In this document: positions 34,945 through 43,693 of the stretch, in pieces | Numbering within the stretch: the stretch's first letter is position 1 | Layout of the letters: each line of letters begins with the position of its first letter | Assembly: GCA_964449895.1 (NCBI GenBank) | Contig: CAYVBY010000017.1 | Location: forward strand, 1-45,390 | Direction of reading: 5' to 3' | Length of the DNA stretch: 45,390 nucleotides | From: Intestinibacter sp964449895 | GTDB taxonomy: Bacteria; Bacillota; Clostridia; Peptostreptococcales; Peptostreptococcaceae | The notes under the pieces: model-generated | Told to the model about the DNA's origin: nothing | Database searches by the model: none | The model's input: only the letters and a program-made list of their open reading frames with translations | Translations under genes and position numbers: made by a program

Positions 34945-35922
34945 TTAACTATTTTTATCTATTATATTAGCTAAATATTTCGCAAAATAAGTAATGATAA
35001 TTGTAGCTCCAGCCCTCTTTATAGACATTAAAGACTCATAGATTGCACTTTCATTTATTATACCTTTTTTGACTGCTTCTTTTAGCATAGAGTATTCTCC
35101 ACTTACGTTATACGCTGCAATTGGCAAATTATAATTATCCTTAAATCTTCTTATAATATCTAAATAAGAAAGTGCTGGTTTTACCATTATTATATCTGCA
35201 CCTTCTTCTATATCTAAATCTGCTTCTATTATAGCTTCATTAGAATTTGCTGGATCCATTTGATATGTTTTTCTATCACCAAATGACGGAGCTGAATTTG
35301 CAGCTTCTCTAAATGGTCCATAAAAAGCTGATGCATATTTTGCACTATATGCCATTATAGCTACCATCTCAAATCCATTTTTATCAAGTGCATTTCTAAG
35401 TGCACCTATTCTTCCGTCCATCATATCAGAAGGAGCTACCATATCTGCACCTGCTTTAGCATAGCTTACTGCTATTTTTGATAGATATTCTAATGTTTTA
35501 TCATTATCTACATATCTATCTTCTGTAAGTATTCCACAATGCCCATGATCTGTATATTCACACATACATACATCACAAATTACATCCATTTCTGGTGCAA
35601 CTTCCTTTATTTTTCTAATTGCTTGCTGTAAAGCTCCATTATCATTATATGCTTCACTTCCACAACAATCTTTTTTGCTATCATCAGGAACTCCAAATAG
35701 TAATACATGTTCTATTCCCAGTTCAACTAATTCTTTTATTTCATCTTCTAATTTATCAACAGAAAAATGATAAACCTCCTCCATAGAAGGTATTTCTTTT
35801 TTTATATTGTTACCATCTACTATAAATAAAGGATAAATTAAATCTTCCTTTTGCAATTTTGTTTCTCTTACTAAATTTCTTATAGATTTTGTCATTCTAA
35901 GTCTTCTTGGTCTTCTTAACAT
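34945..35922 (-). CDS. hemB: porphobilinogen synthase (delta-aminolevulinic acid dehydratase)
   Basis: Joins two 5-aminolevulinate molecules to porphobilinogen. 325 residues. The zinc cysteines are in CDVCMCEYTDHGHCG. The two Schiff-base lysines lie in AYSAKYASAFYGPFR and IMVKPALSYLD. It is the last gene of the block, 25 bases after cobA-hemD. Because cobalamin genes lie upstream in the same block and a B12 riboswitch precedes them, it most likely feeds corrin and siroheme rather than heme. Confidence 0.96.
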   Translation of the reverse strand: MLRRPRRLRMTKSIRNLVRETKLQKEDLIYPLFIVDGNNIKKEIPSMEEVYHFSVDKLEDEIKELVELGIEHVLLFGVPDDSKKDCCGSEAYNDNGALQQAIRKIKEVAPEMDVICDVCMCEYTDHGHCGILTEDRYVDNDKTLEYLSKIAVSYAKAGADMVAPSDMMDGRIGALRNALDKNGFEMVAIMAYSAKYASAFYGPFREAANSAPSFGDRKTYQMDPANSNEAIIEADLDIEEGADIIMVKPALSYLDIIRRFKDNYNLPIAAYNVSGEYSMLKEAVKKGIINESAIYESLMSIKRAGATIIITYFAKYLANIIDKNS

Positions 35923-35947
35923 TTGTTAATCCTTTCTTCATCTAGTA

Positions 35948-37450
35948 TTAATCACATATAGCATCTATCATACTTTCAATAGATGCTTGTTTTGCTTCTT
36001 TATGTACGTCTAATCCATTTTCTAATATAGTTTTTGTAGTTACTTTTCCTATTGATATTATTTTTGTATTAGATAACTTTGATTTGTTTTCTTCTCCAAC
36101 TAATTTTATAAAATTTTTCACAGTTGATGAACTTGCAAATGTTATGTAATCTAAATTTCCTTCATCCAAAATTTTTATAGCTTCGTCTTTTTTACTATCA
36201 TCTATTATACTTTCATATGTTATAATTTCCGTCACATTAGATATTTTACTTAACTTGTTGACTAAGAAATCTCTAGCATTTTTTGCCCTAGGTATTAAAA
36301 TCTTATCTTCTTTAGTTATAATATTTTTTAATTCATCATATAGATATTCCCCTGTAGCCTTTGATGGTACTATATCTACCTTGATGCCCCTTTTGGCTAT
36401 AGATTTTGATGTAGCTAAACCTATTGCACATACTTTAATATTTGCAAGTGCTCTACAATCCAATCCCATTTCATCTAATTTATCAAAAAATATATCTACT
36501 CCATTTGTACTAGTTAAAATTAAATATGTATAATCTTTAATATTTTTAATCTCATTTTCTAGCTCAATATTATTTTTAACCTTTTCAATTTTTATTGTAG
36601 GTATTTCTATAGGATTTCCACCTAAGTCTATTATTTTCTCTATTAACTTACTATTTTGATTTCTAGATCTAGTTACCATTATATTTTTACCAAATAAAGA
36701 TTTATTTTCAAAAAAATTTAATTTATCTCTAAGATTTACAACTGTTCCAACTACTATTAATGTAGGTGGCTTTATATCTTCTCTAATGGCTACTTCATAA
36801 GAATTTTCAAGAGTTGTAGTTACTACTCTTTGATTATGATAAGTCGCCCAGCTTATAAATGCAAGCGGGGTATCCTTTGACATGCCTTCTTTTATTAAAT
36901 TTTCACTTATATTTTTTAGATTAGACACTCCCATCAAAAATACAAGTGTACCTCCTATATTAGCTAATGCATTCCAGTTTATATCAGGATTTTCTTTTTT
37001 ATCTTTTCTAAGATGTCCTGTTATTATATGAAATGATGATGCATAATCTCTATGAGTTATAGGAATTCCTGCATAGCAAAGTCCACCGATTGCTGAAGTT
37101 ACACCCGGTACTACTTCAAAATCTATATTTTGTGCTTGGAGAAATTCGCCTTCTTCTCCACCTCTTCCAAAAACATAAGGATCTCCTCCCTTAAGTCTTG
37201 TTACTATTTTTCCTTCTAAAGCTTTATCTGCTATTAATTTATTTATTTGATTCTGTGGTAATAAATGATTATTTGATTCTTTACCGACATTTATAAGTTC
37301 ACAGTCTTTTTGGGCTTCTTTTAAATAATTTATATTTGCAAGTCTATCATAAACTATAACATCTGATTTTTTTATACATTCTAATCCTTTTAATGTTATT
37401 AATTTATAATCCCCAGGTCCTGCTCCCACTAAGTAAACTTTCCCTTTCAT
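35948..37450 (-). CDS. cobA-hemD: uroporphyrinogen-III C-methyltransferase / uroporphyrinogen-III synthase fusion
   Basis: Two-domain enzyme of 500 residues. The N-terminal SUMT domain (about 1-245) methylates uroporphyrinogen III twice to give precorrin-2. It shows VYLVGAGPGDYKLITLKG, RLKGGDPYVFGRGGEE and PGVTSAIGG. The C-terminal domain (about 255-500) is HemD, which closes and inverts the tetrapyrrole ring, and has the usual weakly conserved two-lobe sequence (ILTSTNGVD, ITFASSSTV). This fusion is common in Firmicutes. Its ATG overlaps the hemC stop by one base (TAATG), so translation is coupled. Confidence 0.95.
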   Translation of the reverse strand: MKGKVYLVGAGPGDYKLITLKGLECIKKSDVIVYDRLANINYLKEAQKDCELINVGKESNNHLLPQNQINKLIADKALEGKIVTRLKGGDPYVFGRGGEEGEFLQAQNIDFEVVPGVTSAIGGLCYAGIPITHRDYASSFHIITGHLRKDKKENPDINWNALANIGGTLVFLMGVSNLKNISENLIKEGMSKDTPLAFISWATYHNQRVVTTTLENSYEVAIREDIKPPTLIVVGTVVNLRDKLNFFENKSLFGKNIMVTRSRNQNSKLIEKIIDLGGNPIEIPTIKIEKVKNNIELENEIKNIKDYTYLILTSTNGVDIFFDKLDEMGLDCRALANIKVCAIGLATSKSIAKRGIKVDIVPSKATGEYLYDELKNIITKEDKILIPRAKNARDFLVNKLSKISNVTEIITYESIIDDSKKDEAIKILDEGNLDYITFASSSTVKNFIKLVGEENKSKLSNTKIISIGKVTTKTILENGLDVHKEAKQASIESMIDAICD

Positions 37451-38346
37451 TATTTTTCAAACTCCTTTAATATACTTTTGGCTAATTCATATCCTATCTT
37501 TGATGCATCCTTTATGCTACCTTCCTGAGATTTAATTATAATTTTTTTGCCATCTTTATCTCCATAAAGTCCAGTCAATTTAATTTTATCTTTATTTATA
37601 TCACAATAGGCACCCATAGGTATATGACAACTTCCATTTACACCTATCAAGAAACCTCTTTCTGCATCTATTTGAATATTTGTATTATCATCTTTTATAG
37701 AATTTATTATAGTTTCTGTTTCTTTATCATTTTCTCTAATTTCAATCGCTAATATTCCTTGTGCTGGTGCAGGTACCATAACATCAATTGGAATATAGTA
37801 ATCTATTTTTGATTCTAAACCAGCTCTTTTTAATCCGGCCGCTGCTAATACTACTCCATCAAGATTTTCGGTTTCTATTTTTTTTATTCTCATTTCGATA
37901 TTTCCTCTTATCGGCACGATTTCTAAATCAGGTCTATATTTTAGTAATTGATATTTTCTTCTTTTACTTCCTGTTCCTATTTTTGCACCCTTAGGTAAAT
38001 CATCTATCGTTTTATATCCATCTTTAAATATAAATACATCTCTTGCATCTTCCCTAATTGGAGAATATGTAAATTTTAAACCTTTAGGAAGATATGAAGG
38101 CATATCCTTCATACTATGCACTGCTATATCTATTTTTTTATCTAAAAGGCTTTTTTCTATTTCTTTTACAAATATTCCTTTATCTCCTATTTTATCTAGT
38201 GGTAGATCTTTTATTAAATCTCCTTTTGTCTTTATAATTTTTACTTCAAACTCAATATTTGGATTTGTTTTTTTTAATTGTTCTATAACCCAATTAGTTT
38301 GAATAAGAGCTAAATTACTACCTCTTGTTCCTACTACTAATTTCAT
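37450..38346 (-). CDS. hemC: hydroxymethylbilane synthase (porphobilinogen deaminase)
   Basis: Polymerises four porphobilinogens to the linear tetrapyrrole. 298 residues. The N-terminal VGTRGSNLALIQT, the catalytic Asp in AVHSMKDMPS, the arginines in GTGSKRRKYQL and the dipyrromethane-binding cysteine in GVNGSCHIPMG are all present. It starts 55 bases after pduX. Its product goes straight to the HemD part of the next gene. Confidence 0.96.
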   Translation of the reverse strand: MKLVVGTRGSNLALIQTNWVIEQLKKTNPNIEFEVKIIKTKGDLIKDLPLDKIGDKGIFVKEIEKSLLDKKIDIAVHSMKDMPSYLPKGLKFTYSPIREDARDVFIFKDGYKTIDDLPKGAKIGTGSKRRKYQLLKYRPDLEIVPIRGNIEMRIKKIETENLDGVVLAAAGLKRAGLESKIDYYIPIDVMVPAPAQGILAIEIRENDKETETIINSIKDDNTNIQIDAERGFLIGVNGSCHIPMGAYCDINKDKIKLTGLYGDKDGKKIIIKSQEGSIKDASKIGYELAKSILKEFEK

Positions 38347-38401
38347 AGTATATCCGCAACTCCTTAAACATTTTGTTTTTAGTATTTTTCTATAATTTAT
38401 A

Positions 38402-39304
38402 TCATTTTTGTAAATTTAGTATATTATTTTCTACTTCTTCTCTGATTTTCCCATCTATAATATTAGATGTATATATTTTTTTATAGTATTTCGATAATTT
38501 AGTATCTCTTAGATGTTGAATTATCCTCTCATCATCCATATCTATATCCATCAAAATTCCAACAACTGTTCCACTATGAGCAATATTTACTCCATAACAT
38601 TCAAATTTGTTTGAAATATCTATAATATCATTTAAAAATGGTTTTTTATGTATATTTTCATTCGCCAAACTACTAAGTGTACAAGCTTCTCCAACTAAAC
38701 TTAAATCGCCTTTAGAAAATCCTTCATCTAATAATTGGAAAGATTTTCGGATAATTTCTCTATTTTGTATTTTATACATTTTATAGTTTGGAGTCATTCT
38801 AATTAGTTTTGTATTTAAAATTTCATCTGGTTCTAATATAACTACTTTGGTATTATCTATGCTTCCTAAATATTTTTTTATATCTGCTGTAAGAGGATTA
38901 AATATGCTATGCCTATTTAATAATAATGAATCTGTAGCTTCTATTTTTACTGCTAATTTTGACATTTCTTCACCAGTCAAACTTTTACCTAACATAGATA
39001 AAGTAGCTTTTATGGTAGCTCCTATATCAGCAGTAGAGCTTGCCATACCTTTACCTATGGGTATTTGACTATTTATATTAAGTGATATTTTTTTACTTTC
39101 ATACACAGGTATATTAAATTTTTCAAAAACAAGTTCCATAGCTTTTCTAGCTTTTTTAGGTCCTTTGTGTATAACTTCCTTACCTTCTTCTAAAGTCGCA
39201 ACTGAAAACAAATTAATAGCATACGATGATAAATATTCTTCATTATCTAAAACTCCCTGTACAAATTCACCACAAGAGGCTGGACATACTCCATAAAATT
39301 TCAT
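38402..39304 (-). CDS. pduX: L-threonine kinase PduX-like (GHMP kinase)
   Basis: Predicted to phosphorylate L-threonine to L-threonine-O-3-phosphate, the substrate of CobD in the aminopropanol arm of B12. 300 residues of GHMP kinase fold, with the ATP loop PIGKGMASSTADIGAT (about residues 73-88). The N-terminal CPASCGEFVQG is typical of PduX. It lies three bases after cobD, and this adjacency supports the specific function over other GHMP kinases. Confidence 0.9.
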   Translation of the reverse strand: MKFYGVCPASCGEFVQGVLDNEEYLSSYAINLFSVATLEEGKEVIHKGPKKARKAMELVFEKFNIPVYESKKISLNINSQIPIGKGMASSTADIGATIKATLSMLGKSLTGEEMSKLAVKIEATDSLLLNRHSIFNPLTADIKKYLGSIDNTKVVILEPDEILNTKLIRMTPNYKMYKIQNREIIRKSFQLLDEGFSKGDLSLVGEACTLSSLANENIHKKPFLNDIIDISNKFECYGVNIAHSGTVVGILMDIDMDDERIIQHLRDTKLSKYYKKIYTSNIIDGKIREEVENNILNLQK

Positions 39305-39307
39305 ATA

Positions 39308-40375
39308 TTACTCCAATACTTCTTTCAAAGCTTTTATTAAAGCTTTGTTATCTTCGTGACCTTTTATAGCTACTCTAAAATAACCTTTATCAAGTCCAAT
39401 AAAATTTGAAGCATCTCTTATAAGTATGTCATACCTTTTAAAAAGTTCTAGTTTTAACCAATTTGATTCACCATCTTTTAATTTCATAAGAATAAAATTT
39501 GTATCTGTATCGTAAACTTTTAATTTTTGTATGTTTCTCAACTCTTGTAACATAAATTTTCTTTCGCCAATATAATACTTCTTACTACTATGTATATACT
39601 CCTTATCTTTAAATAAATAATTAGATAAATTCTCTGCAAAAGAATTTATAGTCCAAGGTTCTTTATATTCGTATATATTTCTTATAATTTGTTCATTACT
39701 AGTAACACCATATCCTAATCTAAGACCTGGCATTCCAAAGAATTTAGTTACAGCTTTTAAAATAAACAGTTTATCAGTCTCATTTATTCTATTTATTAAA
39801 GTATATTTTTCTTCTTCTCCTACAAACTCCATAAAAGTTTCATCTACTATTAAAAGTTTATCATTTTCAATCATCAAATCTAATAGTTCATTTAAATCCT
39901 TAACCTTACCATTTGGATTGTTAGGATTGCAGACAAATAAGCTATCAAACTTGTCCATATTTTTTTGTATCTCATCTAAATCAATGCTAAAATTATTTTC
40001 TTCCTTTAAATGAAAGTCTATTACTTCTAAATTGTTTAATTTAGCTCCTCTACCGTATTCAGAAAAAGTAGGGTTTAATATCGCAATTCTCTTATTTATA
40101 CTTTTCATAAGTAGATATATAATTTCTGTAGCTCCATTACCTGGGATTATCAGCTCGCTATCTACATTTATATATTTAGAAATGTTATTTCTCAAATTAG
40201 TATAATTTATATCTGGATAACTTCTACTTTTCTCTAACCCTTCCAAAATATATTTTCCTAAATCGGAAATTATATGTGGATTTACATTTGAACTAAAATC
40301 AATTATGTCATTTTCATTTTTCCCAAATTGCTTAGCCATATTATCGACATTAGCTCCATGACCTAAATCCTTCAT
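39308..40375 (-). CDS. cobD: threonine-phosphate decarboxylase CobD
   Basis: PLP enzyme that decarboxylates threonine phosphate to (R)-1-amino-2-propanol phosphate for attachment to the corrin ring. 355 residues. The N-terminal HGANVDNMAKQFG, the CNPNNPNGK motif, VDETFMEF and the cofactor lysine in KAVTKFFGMPGLRLGY are visible. It could be mistaken for histidinol-phosphate aminotransferase, but cbiB upstream and pduX downstream decide. It is 24 bases after cbiB. Confidence 0.94.
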   Translation of the reverse strand: MKDLGHGANVDNMAKQFGKNENDIIDFSSNVNPHIISDLGKYILEGLEKSRSYPDINYTNLRNNISKYINVDSELIIPGNGATEIIYLLMKSINKRIAILNPTFSEYGRGAKLNNLEVIDFHLKEENNFSIDLDEIQKNMDKFDSLFVCNPNNPNGKVKDLNELLDLMIENDKLLIVDETFMEFVGEEEKYTLINRINETDKLFILKAVTKFFGMPGLRLGYGVTSNEQIIRNIYEYKEPWTINSFAENLSNYLFKDKEYIHSSKKYYIGERKFMLQELRNIQKLKVYDTDTNFILMKLKDGESNWLKLELFKRYDILIRDASNFIGLDKGYFRVAIKGHEDNKALIKALKEVLE

Positions 40376-40399
40376 ATGTCTCCTCCTTATAATAAGTAA

Positions 40400-41389
40400 T
40401 TACATAAAAATGCTGTATATTATCATGTAAAATAATGTAAATACTAACATAGAAGTTAATGATGTTGCATATAGTATTTTGTTAGTTTTTGCTATATCTT
40501 GAACTTCTATTTCTCTAGTTTTATCTCCAATAGTTGGTTTATATACTGTTTCTCCAAAATAAACATTTGTCCCGCCTAATTGGATCCCTAATGCTCCTGC
40601 AACTGCACCTTCTGAAAATGCACAGTTAGGACTTTTGTGATTCTTTCTATCTCTTATAGAAATTTTAAAACAATTTTTATAATCATTTCTCAAAAAAAAA
40701 TTTCCTATTGTAAACAAGATAACTGATATTCTTGATGGAATATAATTTGCTATATCGTCAACTTTTGCTGAAGCAAAACCTATATGAAGATACTTTTCGT
40801 TTTTATATCCTACTGAAGAATCCAATGTATTAATTGCCTTATAAGTCATTGCAAATGGTGCTGCAAGTGATATTCCACCAACATTTAAGCAAGCTCCCAC
40901 AAAAGCATAAAATAAAGGTGCAACTAAACCATCTACAGTATTTTCTGCAACAGTTTCTACTGTCGCTCTTATTATTTCTTTTTCGCTTAAATTTGCTGTA
41001 TCTCTACCTACTATATAAGATAATTGAATTCTAGATTTTTCTATATTTCCAGTTTTTAGTACCTCATATATCTTTTTTGCTTCATCTTTTAAACATTTTG
41101 TAGCTAAAGTTGTATAAATCACAATCGAATTTAATATGATGTAAACTGTTATATTAAATCTTGCTAGTTTTATAACTAAATATGTTAGTAAAAAAGTTGT
41201 TCCTACAGTTATAAACCATAAGAAAAATCCACCTATTTTTAATCCCTTATCACTTTTTAATATTTTTCTTATAAAGTTTTCCACTGTTTTTATTAATTTT
41301 CCAATATATTTAACAGGATGTGGAAATGAATAAGGATCCCCTATAATTAAATCTGTAATATATCCTATGTATAATGATAATATGTTCAT
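40400..41389 (-). CDS. cbiB: adenosylcobinamide-phosphate synthase CbiB
   Basis: Membrane enzyme that attaches aminopropanol (phosphate) to adenosylcobyric acid. 329 residues with about five hydrophobic helices. Family motifs include DLIIGDPYSFPHPVKYIG near the N-terminus, VAENTVDGLVAPLFYA and the NCAFSEGAVAGALG motif. It is the first gene behind cobalamin riboswitch 2, about 175 bases from the aptamer end, and thus the first to be switched off by B12. Confidence 0.95.
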   Translation of the reverse strand: MNILSLYIGYITDLIIGDPYSFPHPVKYIGKLIKTVENFIRKILKSDKGLKIGGFFLWFITVGTTFLLTYLVIKLARFNITVYIILNSIVIYTTLATKCLKDEAKKIYEVLKTGNIEKSRIQLSYIVGRDTANLSEKEIIRATVETVAENTVDGLVAPLFYAFVGACLNVGGISLAAPFAMTYKAINTLDSSVGYKNEKYLHIGFASAKVDDIANYIPSRISVILFTIGNFFLRNDYKNCFKISIRDRKNHKSPNCAFSEGAVAGALGIQLGGTNVYFGETVYKPTIGDKTREIEVQDIAKTNKILYATSLTSMLVFTLFYMIIYSIFM

Positions 41390-41480
41390 TTTATTTATTT
41401 CCCTTTTCTAAAAAGTTTACTATACAATCTAAGTTATTATAATTTTTTATATCTATCACCTATTGTTTATTTTCTAATAA

Positions 41481-41511
41481 AAAAATCCTAACAAAAAGGT
41501 TAGGATTTTTT
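41481..41511 (-). terminator. terminator in the expression platform of riboswitch 2
   Basis: AATCCTAAC pairs with GTTAGGATT around an A-rich loop, flanked by A and T runs. On the minus strand it lies between the aptamer and cbiB, as expected for transcriptional control. A second hairpin between them (AAAATCT with AGATTTT) may be the alternative structure. Confidence 0.85.
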
Positions 41512-41562
41512 TAATCTATAAACAAAATCTTCACCCCGAGATTTTAACTCTAGTAAATTAAT

Positions 41563-41690
41563 TAACGTAGGTATCCTGACTTAACTTCACTTTACTCCTA
41601 TACCTTCCCATTTTTCAAACAGTGGTATCTATAGTTTCATCCGTTTCACAGTAGCGGGGACTGTAAAGGCTTTTACCTTTTTCCCTAAGA
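41563..41690 (-). promoter_or_regulatory. cobalamin riboswitch 2 controlling cbiB onward
   Basis: The aptamer reads AGGGAAAAAGGTAAAAGCC, then CCCCGCTACTGT, CCACTGTTTG and the B12 box AAGTCAGGATACC (41582-41570). The last part of the box diverges from the usual GCC. It starts 16 bases after the cobC stop and is followed by a terminator, then cbiB. It should reduce transcription of cbiB-cobD-pduX-hemC-cobA/hemD-hemB when adenosylcobalamin is abundant. Confidence 0.92.
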
Positions 41691-41706
41691 AAATTAATCT
41701 AATATT

Positions 41707-42315
41707 CTATTTTAAAAAACTTGTATCATTTAACTTATTGATAACTGCAAATCCATTATCTATTTCCAAAATACTTACAGAAGCATTGCTAATTTTAAAA
41801 TTCCAATGATATTCAAATGTATCTGAAATTAAATAAGTTAAAATATTTCTTATAGTTCCTGCATGAGAACAAATTAATATTGTACTATTGTCCTCAGCCT
41901 CCTCTAATATTAATTTTATTTTTTGAGATACTCTTTCATAACAGTCTATTAAGCTTTCTCCGTTTGGATATCTATATTCATATCCTTCACTTATCATTTT
42001 ATTAAATTCATCAGGGTAATTTTTTTGTATTTCTTTGAAATCTTTTCCTTCAAAATCTCCAAAATTAATTTCTTTTAAAGATTCACTTTCTTTTATATTT
42101 ATTCTGTTTACTTCAGCTAAATATTTAACTGTATCTTTTGTTCTAGTCGATGTAGTAGTGTAAATTTTATCTATTTTTTCATTTCTTAGATAATCGGTAA
42201 TTTTATTTATTTGTATTTGTCCTTCTTCACTTATCTTACTATCTATATGGCCAGATAATTTTGAAAGCATATTATCATCAGTAACTGCATGACGTACTAA
42301 AATTAATTTTTTCAT
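41707..42315 (-). CDS. cobC: alpha-ribazole phosphatase, histidine phosphatase family
   Basis: Predicted to remove phosphate from alpha-ribazole-5'-phosphate or adenosylcobalamin phosphate. 202 residues. The phosphohistidine motif is LVRHAVTDDN (H9). Second-half residues are in CSHAGTIRNIL, with the usual acidic loop around NGESLIDC. Many histidine phosphatases look alike, so the assignment relies on position, 19 bases after cobS. Riboswitch 2 begins just behind its stop codon. Confidence 0.87.
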   Translation of the reverse strand: MKKLILVRHAVTDDNMLSKLSGHIDSKISEEGQIQINKITDYLRNEKIDKIYTTTSTRTKDTVKYLAEVNRINIKESESLKEINFGDFEGKDFKEIQKNYPDEFNKMISEGYEYRYPNGESLIDCYERVSQKIKLILEEAEDNSTILICSHAGTIRNILTYLISDTFEYHWNFKISNASVSILEIDNGFAVINKLNDTSFLK

Positions 42316-42334
42316 ATTACATTCTCCTCAAATA

Positions 42335-43105
42335 CTAAATTATTAATATCATCATATAAATATATATCAAATAAAATAGTTCTCCAAGTTCTATTGTACA
42401 TCCTAAAATATCACCTGTTACTCCATCAATCTTTTTATATACATGATTTTTAAATAGCAGTGCAAATAAAATTATAAATATTATTGAGCTTAGAGTTATT
42501 ATAATTATTGTATTTTGTTGTAAAAAAATCAATTTTAATAATACTATAATTAATATAGATGAATATGTTATGGCAGTTATAATCATACCCATAGTACCTT
42601 TTCCTATGAATAAATTTCCCATGCCTTTTGCCCTTGGTGTTACTGTTTTATATGTCATTATCATAGCTCCAATTCTAGCTACAACTGGCATAAATATAAC
42701 TATCCATAATAAATTATTTTGTATTAAGCTATTAATAAAGCCTATTTTAGCTAAAATTAAAAACATTATTGCAAGAAGAGAATTTGTTCCTAACCTAGAG
42801 TCTTTCATTATCTCTAAAATTCTATCCTTATCTCTGTTACTATATAAAGCATCAAACGTATCACCTAGTCCATCTATATGTAGACCTCCTGTTGTTAAAA
42901 CTTCTATAAGAGTAATTACTATAGCACTTACAAATGGATCAAATATAACTAATGAAAGTAATCCAAAAATATATGTTATTACACCTATAACAAATCCTAC
43001 TAATGGAAAATATACTATCGATTTATGGAATTCTTCATCAAATTCAGTTTCTATTCTTATAGGTATTCTAGTTAAAAATTGTAATATTGAAATAAATCTA
43101 TTCAT
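42335..43105 (-). CDS. cobS: adenosylcobinamide-GDP ribazoletransferase (cobalamin synthase)
   Basis: Membrane enzyme that joins adenosylcobinamide-GDP with alpha-ribazole to form adenosylcobalamin. 256 residues with about six hydrophobic helices. The metal/substrate motif is GGLHIDGLGDTFDAL, and a second Asp-rich motif is in IDGVTGDILG. It lies six bases after cobU, so translation is probably coupled. It is unrelated to the AAA+ CobS of aerobic cobaltochelatase, despite the shared name. Confidence 0.95.
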   Translation of the reverse strand: MNRFISILQFLTRIPIRIETEFDEEFHKSIVYFPLVGFVIGVITYIFGLLSLVIFDPFVSAIVITLIEVLTTGGLHIDGLGDTFDALYSNRDKDRILEIMKDSRLGTNSLLAIMFLILAKIGFINSLIQNNLLWIVIFMPVVARIGAMIMTYKTVTPRAKGMGNLFIGKGTMGMIITAITYSSILIIVLLKLIFLQQNTIIIITLSSIIFIILFALLFKNHVYKKIDGVTGDILGCTIELGELFYLIYIYMMILII

Positions 43106-43111
43106 GTCTCA

Positions 43112-43672
43112 TTACCCCTTTATTTTAGTAGGAATACCACATACTGTAAAATATACTTCATCACTTAAATTTCCAAGCATTTGATTTATTCTTCCCACAA
43201 AATCGCAGTAAACTCTACCTAATTTATAACCAGGAACTACACCTAATCCAATTTCATTTGTGACCATAACAAAATATAAATCAGTTTTTCTAACTTCTTC
43301 TATTAATTTGCTTACTTGATCTTTTATATAAGCTTCTAACTCATTTATTTCTTGTTCAGTTGCTTTATCTATATCTATTCCATCAACAAAAATTAAATTA
43401 TTCACTAATAATGTTACGCAATCTAATATAACTGTTTGATGTTTTTGACCTAGTTCTTTTATTATTTTATAAATGTCTTTGTAAATTTCGTATGTTTCCC
43501 ATTCCTTTGGTCTACTTTCTCGATGTTTTCTAACTCTTTCTTTCATTTCATTGTCAAAGGCTATTGATGTTGCAATATAAGCAGTACTATTGTTTCTCTC
43601 TTTACATAAAGATTCTGCAAAAGTACTTTTTCCTGATCTAGCACCACCTGTGACTAAAATAATTTTACTCAT
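43112..43672 (-). CDS. cobU: bifunctional adenosylcobinamide kinase/guanylyltransferase
   Basis: Phosphorylates adenosylcobinamide and then adds GMP from GTP. 186 residues. The P-loop is VTGGARSGKS (residues 7-16). The guanylylation histidine lies in VRKHRESRP, and the family end motif is TNEIGLGVVPGYKLGR. Start codon is preceded by AAGGAG. It lies 21 bases after cobT. Confidence 0.95.
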   Translation of the reverse strand: MSKIILVTGGARSGKSTFAESLCKERNNSTAYIATSIAFDNEMKERVRKHRESRPKEWETYEIYKDIYKIIKELGQKHQTVILDCVTLLVNNLIFVDGIDIDKATEQEINELEAYIKDQVSKLIEEVRKTDLYFVMVTNEIGLGVVPGYKLGRVYCDFVGRINQMLGNLSDEVYFTVCGIPTKIKG

Positions 43673-43693
43673 GTTATTCTCCTTAATTGTTGC

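Noticed and set aside
41707..42315. Phosphoglycerate mutase as the identity of the histidine phosphatase
   Set aside because: The short length and the position between cobS and a B12 riboswitch favour alpha-ribazole phosphatase.
42570..43184. Long open frame of 204 codons on the plus strand opposite cobS/cobU
   Set aside because: It is antisense to two clear enzymes, has no ribosome binding site, and its composition reflects the reverse of membrane-helix codons.
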